Assembly: GCA_902797555.1 (NCBI GenBank)
Contig: CADBTM010000052.1
Coordinates: 1 to 17,032 of the forward strand
DNA length: 17,032 nt
Direction: 5' to 3'
DNA from: Oscillospiraceae bacterium
GTDB taxonomy: Bacteria > Bacillota > Clostridia > Oscillospirales > Butyricicoccaceae
A program made the position numbers and the translations under genes. This document shows, piece after piece, positions 13,682 through 17,032 of the stretch. How positions within the stretch are numbered: position 1 is the first letter of the stretch; every line of letters begins with the position of its first letter. The notes beneath the pieces are model-generated. The model saw nothing but the letters and a program-made list of their open reading frames with translations, did not search any database and had not been told where the DNA came from.

Positions 13682-14720
13682 GGGACTTTCCCTCCTCCTC
13701 CAAAAATTTTCGGAACGCCGTGGGCAGGGCATACTCTCTGCGCCGCATGGCGTCGTCCGCCCAGACAAACCGTCCGTCCATCCGGGCGCAGCGGAAAACG
13801 TATCCGGTCATGTCCCACCGGATGTGGGTGAAAATGTGGGTTTTTTGCAGCTGCGCGCTCAGCTCGATGGGCTCCGCGCCCCAGGCGGTCACCTGCTCCG
13901 CCGCCTCCTGCGGGGTGAGTGTGCCGGGCACATTGGGCAGCTGCCACAGGCCGGCCAGCAGCCCGTCTGCCGGACGCTTTTCCAGCGCCAGCGCCTCGCC
14001 GCAGTACAAAAGGAAAACGGTCTTTTGCTCTCCGCGGCGGGGCTTTTTGTCCCGTTTTACCGGAAAAAGGGTCTCCCGCCCCGTCCGGTGTGCCGCGCAA
14101 TGGGGCGACAGCGGACAGCGCCCGCACTCGGGCGCGCCGTTTGGCAGACAGACGGTGGCGCCCAGCTCCATCAGCGCTTGGGTAAAATCGCCGCACCGCC
14201 CGGCGGGATAGACCGCCTCCAGCCGGGATTTGTATTCCTTTTTCATCGCGGGATCGTTCCACGGGCGACCGTCGGCCAAAAATCGGCTGCACACCCGCAG
14301 CACATTTCCGTCCACCGCGGCGCAGGGCAGGTCATAGCAGATGGAGCACACCGCCCCGGCGGTGTATTCCCCCACCCCGGGCAGCGCCAGCCATCCCTCA
14401 TAGGTGCGGGGAAAGCCCCCCGCGGCGACCACGGCTCCGGCCGCCTTTTGCAGATTGCGGGCACGGCTGTAATAGCCCAGTCCCTCCCACAGCTTCATCA
14501 GCTTGTCATCGTCGGCCCCGGCCAAAGCGTTTACGTCGGGCAGCTCTGCAAGAAAGCGGAGATACTTTTCCCGCACCGCCTCCACCCGGGTCTGCTGGAG
14601 CATGATCTCCGACAGCCACACCCGGTAGGGCTCCCGATTTTCCCGCCAAGGCAGCGTGCGGGCGTTGCCCGCAAACCACGGCAAAAGCAGCTGAGGCAGC
14701 ACACGCAGCGGCTCGTCCAC
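13674..14720 (-). CDS. mutY: A/G-specific adenine glycosylase MutY
   Basis: Base-excision repair glycosylase that removes adenine mispaired with 8-oxoguanine, 348 residues. Visible features are the catalytic Glu38 in LSEIMLQQTRVEAV, the helix-hairpin-helix LPGVGEYTAGAV (113-124, Tyr119), and Asp137 in AVDGNVLRVCSRF. An iron-sulfur cluster loop follows with Cys191, 199, 202 and 208 (C-x7-C-x2-C-x5-C). The C-terminal NUDIX-like 8-oxoG domain has GLLAGLWQLPN and HIFTHIRWDMTGYVF. The start is GTG at 14720: the upstream in-frame ATGs (14780, 14756) lie within the -35 and -10 of the promoter and so cannot be transcribed from it. A GGAAAGGGGG ribosome site fits the GTG. It is the first gene of an operon with two CHR transporter genes. 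Confidence 0.95.
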   Translation of the reverse strand: MDEPLRVLPQLLLPWFAGNARTLPWRENREPYRVWLSEIMLQQTRVEAVREKYLRFLAELPDVNALAGADDDKLMKLWEGLGYYSRARNLQKAAGAVVAAGGFPRTYEGWLALPGVGEYTAGAVCSICYDLPCAAVDGNVLRVCSRFLADGRPWNDPAMKKEYKSRLEAVYPAGRCGDFTQALMELGATVCLPNGAPECGRCPLSPHCAAHRTGRETLFPVKRDKKPRRGEQKTVFLLYCGEALALEKRPADGLLAGLWQLPNVPGTLTPQEAAEQVTAWGAEPIELSAQLQKTHIFTHIRWDMTGYVFRCARMDGRFVWADDAMRRREYALPTAFRKFLEEEGKSLV

Positions 14721-14751
14721 GCCCGTCGCCCCCTTTCCTCTCTGAGCTATA

Positions 14752-14780
14752 ATCATAATACAAAAGGCAGGTTTCGTCAA
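14752..14780 (-). promoter_or_regulatory. mutY-chrA operon promoter
   Basis: On the minus strand TTGACG (14780-14775), a 17-nt spacer and TATGAT (14757-14752) match sigma-A elements at 5 of 6 positions each. Transcription should start near 14745, 25 nt before the GTG start codon of mutY. It lies just after the terminator of the upstream regulator gene. Confidence 0.8.
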
Positions 14781-14783
14781 TGA

Positions 14784-14818
14784 AAAAGAAAAAGGCAGTC
14801 CCGGAAACGAGACTGCCT
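14784..14818 (-). terminator. Intrinsic terminator of the XRE regulator gene
   Basis: The minus-strand RNA forms AGGCAGUC/GACUGCCU (14818-14811 with 14800-14793, 10-nt loop) followed by UUUUUCUUUUU. It lies 13 nt after the stop codon of the regulator gene and directly before the mutY -35 element, separating the two units. Confidence 0.88.
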
Positions 14819-14831
14819 GAATCGCTGCGAT

Positions 14832-15596
14832 TTACCGTTTCTGATACACCACCAGCTCGGGATTTTTCCCATCCTCCTCGTAGGTGCAGACCAAGAGGAA
14901 GTCCATGCCTGCCAAAACGCCGAAGTGCCGTTCTCCGCCAAATTCCGACTCCAGCTGACAGCCCAGATAGGTGGTCTGGTCATCGAGGAATCGGACGCTC
15001 TCCCCGTTGGGCAGGGGATAGGCGAGATTCACATACTGTCCCACGAGGGGGATCAGCTGTTCCACCTTTGGCATTCCGGGGACGTGCAGATCGTTGATCT
15101 CCTCTGCCAGCTGCTTTTTGAAGGCTTCATACTGTCCGTTGTCGCTCAGCTCCCCATAGCGCTTCCAATACTCCAGCTGGGGCAGACGCTGTTTGAGATA
15201 TGCCCGTACCTGCTCTTCAGAAAAGCTTTCGTTCACCATGTTCTTCACGCAGACTTCGATCAGCTCGTCCATATTGCTGTAGGTATAGGTTCCGTCCGCA
15301 TAGCACCATTGGCAATACTTCTCGTTGATCGTTCCGTCCTTTTCCCGGCTGAGGATCCCATCCTCCAGCGGCATTCCGCAGCACTGGCAATACAGAGCGT
15401 GGGGCGAACCCAAAAGGGTGTTGATGGAAACACGGAACAGCCTGGAAAGCAGCTTGAGCGTTTCGGTGTTCGGCACGGTTTCGCCGGTTTCCCACCGGGA
15501 TACTGCTTGTCTGGTGACAAAGACCTTTTCCGCAAGCTCGTCCTGGGACAGCCCGTTTTTCGTTCTCAGCTCGTAAAGCACGTCCTTTGTATTCAT
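14832..15596 (-). CDS. XRE-type helix-turn-helix regulator with zinc-ribbon domain
   Basis: Predicted cytoplasmic DNA-binding protein, 254 residues. An N-terminal Cro/CI-type helix-turn-helix (about 5-62: LRTKNGLSQDELAEKVFVTR, then QAVSRWETGETVPN) is followed by a putative zinc ribbon with two CxxC knuckles. These are C70-QC-C73 in YCQCCGMPLED and C95-QW-C98 in KYCQWCYADGTY (about 69-103). A helical part (about 110-180, YLKQRLPQLEYWKR) and an unrecognised C-terminal domain (about 185-254) follow. The zinc-ribbon and helical part occur as a unit in many clostridial proteins of unknown role. The ATG at 15596 follows GGGAGGA. It has its own promoter and terminator, so it is monocistronic; the inverted repeats over its promoter suggest autoregulation. 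The ligand and targets are unknown. Confidence 0.9.
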   Translation of the reverse strand: MNTKDVLYELRTKNGLSQDELAEKVFVTRQAVSRWETGETVPNTETLKLLSRLFRVSINTLLGSPHALYCQCCGMPLEDGILSREKDGTINEKYCQWCYADGTYTYSNMDELIEVCVKNMVNESFSEEQVRAYLKQRLPQLEYWKRYGELSDNGQYEAFKKQLAEEINDLHVPGMPKVEQLIPLVGQYVNLAYPLPNGESVRFLDDQTTYLGCQLESEFGGERHFGVLAGMDFLLVCTYEEDGKNPELVVYQKR

Positions 15597-15625
15597 CCGA
15601 ATTCCTCCCAAAAACCATTCTGACT

Positions 15626-15673
15626 GTATTGTAATACCGGATCGCCGGAAGTACAAGCAACTGTCTGTTGCTT
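15626..15673 (-). promoter_or_regulatory. Promoter of the XRE gene with overlapping inverted repeats
   Basis: On the minus strand TTGTAC (15656-15651), a 17-nt spacer and TACAAT (15633-15628) form a promoter with a weak -35 and a good -10. Three inverted repeats overlap it: GTATT-ac-AATAC over the -10 (15637-15626), CCGG-cgat-CCGG in the spacer, and AAGCAAC-agaca-GTTGCTT over and upstream of the -35 (15673-15655). Helix-turn-helix repressors commonly bind such sites at their own promoter; which repeat matters is not known. Confidence 0.6.
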
Positions 15674-15674
15674 T

Positions 15675-15707
15675 CAGAAAAATCCCCACCGGAATCGGTG
15701 GGGATTT
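15675..15707 (-). terminator. Intrinsic terminator of tsf
   Basis: The minus-strand RNA forms an 11-bp stem AAAUCCCCACC/GGUGGGGAUUU (15707-15697 with 15690-15680; one further G-C pair closes the loop) and continues with U residues (AUUUUUC). It begins 20 nt after the tsf stop codon. It ends the rpsB-tsf unit just before the XRE promoter. Confidence 0.9.
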
Positions 15708-15727
15708 GGTATCTGGCTTGTGAAAAA

Positions 15728-16672
15728 TCAGGCCTTGGCGCCGCCGGCCATCTTGGCGATCTCCTCGGCAAAGTTTTCCTGCTTCTTCTCGATGCCCTCG
15801 CCCTTCTCAAAGCGGACGAACTTGGCGATCTTGACGGTGCCGCCCTGCTCCTTGGCGATCTTTTCGGCATACTTCTGGACGGAGAACTCGCCGTCCTTGA
15901 CAAAGGCCTGCTCGGTGAGGCAGTTCTCCTCATAGAACTTGCTCAGGCGGCCGATGACGATCTTCTCCTTGACCTGCTGGGGCTTGCCGGCCATCTTGGG
16001 ATCGTTGTCCATCATTGCCAGCTGGATCTCCTTCTCCTTCTCCATGGTGTCGGCGGGGACGGATTCCCGATCCAGATAAGCGGGACGCATGGCAGCGATC
16101 TGCATGGCGATGTCCTTGCCCAGCTCCACAATGGCCTCGTTGCCGCGGAGATTGTCGGAAACTTCCAGACCGACCAGAACGCCGATCTTGCCGCCGGCGT
16201 GGACGTAAGCCACGTTCATGGTGCTGTTGTCATAGCGGGCAAAGCGGCGGATCTGCAGATTCTCACCGATGGTGAGGACCTTCTCCTGCAGAGCCTTTTC
16301 CACGGTGATGTCCATGCCGGGATAGGTGCAGGCCTTGAGAGCCTCCACATCGGCGGGATCCTCGTTCATGACCACGGTGGCAATATCCTTAACGAAGCCC
16401 TGGAAGATGTCGTTCTTGGCGACAAAGTCGGTCTCGCTGTTCACTTCGACCACAACGCCGGTGCCGCACTTGGGGCAGACCATGGCGTAGGCGACGCCTT
16501 CGGCAGCGATACGGCCGGCCTTCTTGGCGGCAGCGGCCAGGCCCTTTTCCCGCAGGAACTCGATGGCCTTTTCAAAGTCACCGTCAGAAGCGGTCAGAGC
16601 CTTCTTGCAATCCATCATGCCGGCGCCGGTCTGTTCACGCAGGGTCTTCACATCAGCAGCAGTAAATGCCAT
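15728..16672 (-). CDS. tsf: Translation elongation factor Ts
   Basis: EF-Ts exchanges GDP for GTP on EF-Tu in the cytoplasm; 314 residues, within the family range. The N-terminal UBA-like domain contains VKTLREQTGAGMMDCKKAL (8-26) and the core has the EF-Tu-contacting TDFVAKN (81-87), followed by the repeated dimerisation subdomains. One oddity is the strand before VEVNSETDFV, which reads VCPKCGTG (65-72). The CPKCG knuckle (Cys66, Cys69) replaces the usual short hydrophobic strand, and no second knuckle is present. The ATG at 16672 follows AGGAGG at 8 nt. It lies 105 nt downstream of rpsB with a terminator-like hairpin between, so its level may be set partly by read-through. Confidence 0.97.
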   Translation of the reverse strand: MAFTAADVKTLREQTGAGMMDCKKALTASDGDFEKAIEFLREKGLAAAAKKAGRIAAEGVAYAMVCPKCGTGVVVEVNSETDFVAKNDIFQGFVKDIATVVMNEDPADVEALKACTYPGMDITVEKALQEKVLTIGENLQIRRFARYDNSTMNVAYVHAGGKIGVLVGLEVSDNLRGNEAIVELGKDIAMQIAAMRPAYLDRESVPADTMEKEKEIQLAMMDNDPKMAGKPQQVKEKIVIGRLSKFYEENCLTEQAFVKDGEFSVQKYAEKIAKEQGGTVKIAKFVRFEKGEGIEKKQENFAEEIAKMAGGAKA

Positions 16673-16705
16673 AAATATATCCTCCTAAAGAATAAAAGAT
16701 TTTCA

Positions 16706-16739
16706 AATAAAAACGGGCGGTGCCGAGGCACCGCCCCGT
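16706..16739 (-). terminator. Intercistronic terminator/attenuator between rpsB and tsf
   Basis: The minus-strand RNA forms an 11-bp stem (16739-16728 with 16723-16713, one bulged base, 4-nt loop) rich in G-C, followed by UUUUUAUUUG. It lies inside the rpsB-tsf unit. No promoter of good quality was seen between it and tsf, so it probably acts as a partial terminator or as a 3'-end stabiliser for rpsB mRNA. A terminator-like intercistronic structure is also known in other bacteria at this junction. Confidence 0.75.
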
Positions 16740-16777
16740 CATTTTTGGGGTTTGAAAACGGAAGTCCGCCTTATGGC

Positions 16778-17032
16778 TTATTCGCCGGCGATCTCCTCAG
16801 CGGTCTTGGAAGCGCGCTTTCTGGGGGCGCGGGGAGTGGTGTCCACGGGAGCGGCGGGCTCCTCAGCGGGAGCGGTCTCGTCGGAGACGTTGAGCTGCTC
16901 GCCCTGACGGCCCTCGGTGATGGCGGCGCCCATGGTGGCGGCGATCAGCTTGATGGCGCGGATGGCGTCGTCGTTGCCGGGGATGACGTAATCGGCCTCA
17001 TCGGGATCGCAGTTGGTGTCCACGATAGCGAC
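16778..17032 (-). CDS. rpsB: 30S ribosomal protein uS2 (RpsB), C-terminal part
   Basis: The last 84 codons of rpsB; the start is beyond position 17032. [20 protein letters not shown] (residues 1-20 of the visible part) and the following [11 protein letters not shown] are diagnostic for uS2, which binds the 30S platform region near uS1 and the 16S 3' end. After the conserved EGRQGE the protein carries a low-complexity tail of about 39 residues, rich in Ala, Glu, Pro and ending in basic residues (RAPRKRASK) and EEIAGE. Such tails vary between species. It is co-transcribed with tsf as in most bacteria. Confidence 0.97.
   Translation of the reverse strand, partial: VAIVDTNCDPDEADYVIPGNDDAIRAIKLIAATMGAAITEGRQGEQLNVSDETAPAEEPAAPVDTTPRAPRKRASKTAEEIAGE

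Noticed and set aside
12143..14720. A horizontally acquired island between tsf and mraZ
   Set aside because: Base composition and codon use look like those of the flanking core genes. No integrase, transposase, tRNA or flanking repeat was seen.
13674..14780. mutY starting at the ATG at 14780
   Set aside because: That ATG overlaps the -35 hexamer of the best promoter and lies upstream of the predicted transcription start. The extra 20 residues do not resemble MutY; GTG at 14720 with a ribosome site fits.

Overview
The window is a stretch of chromosome from a GC-rich, anaerobic, spore-forming-type Firmicute, most likely an Oscillospirales-like clostridium. That placement is inferred from gene content and order (mraZ-rsmH-ftsL-PBP-murE-mraY-ftsW-murG-murA-ftsQ-ftsZ with murA inside the cluster), AGGAGG-type ribosome sites before almost every gene, a DUF1540 protein, and a MurE with the meso-diaminopimelate motif DNPR. 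Seventeen of the eighteen genes are on the minus strand, so the biological order runs from high to low coordinates.

Right end (17032-15680): the 3' end of rpsB, an intercistronic hairpin terminator, then tsf and its own terminator. Next (15673-14793) is a monocistronic helix-turn-helix regulator with a zinc-ribbon domain. It has its own promoter dotted with inverted repeats and a strong terminator. Then (14780-12512) comes an operon with a clear promoter: mutY and two overlapping half-size chromate-transporter (CHR) genes. It ends in a cluster of hairpins shared with a convergent small gene.

The only plus-strand gene (12143-12463) encodes a 106-residue cysteine-rich protein with two DUF1540 repeats. 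It diverges from the dcw cluster. The shared intergenic region holds a sigma-A-type promoter for mraZ, GTGG repeats fitting MraZ autoregulation, a perfect 14-bp palindrome, and a small minus-strand terminator that insulates the cluster.

Left part (11910-1) is the division and cell wall (dcw) cluster: mraZ, rsmH, ftsL, a class B PBP with two PASTA domains, murE, mraY, ftsW, murG, murA, ftsQ/divIB and the first 173 codons of ftsZ. Spacings are 1 to 28 nt except ftsL-PBP (124 nt, with a hairpin) and murG-murA (72 nt). Together these genes make the peptidoglycan precursor (MurA, MurE, MraY, MurG), polymerise and cross-link it at the septum (FtsW plus PBP), and assemble the divisome (FtsZ, FtsL, DivIB). 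murF, murD, murC, murB and ftsA are not in the cluster. A well-formed promoter-like sequence inside divIB could give ftsZ its own transcript.

I found no mobile element, CRISPR array, tRNA or rRNA. No gene-free stretch exceeds 300 bases; the longest is the 232-bp mraZ/DUF1540 intergenic region. Nothing here amounts to a wholly new system. The best leads are regulatory: the ftsL-PBP hairpin, the internal ftsZ promoter, the missing conventional start of ftsW, and the operator-like repeats.
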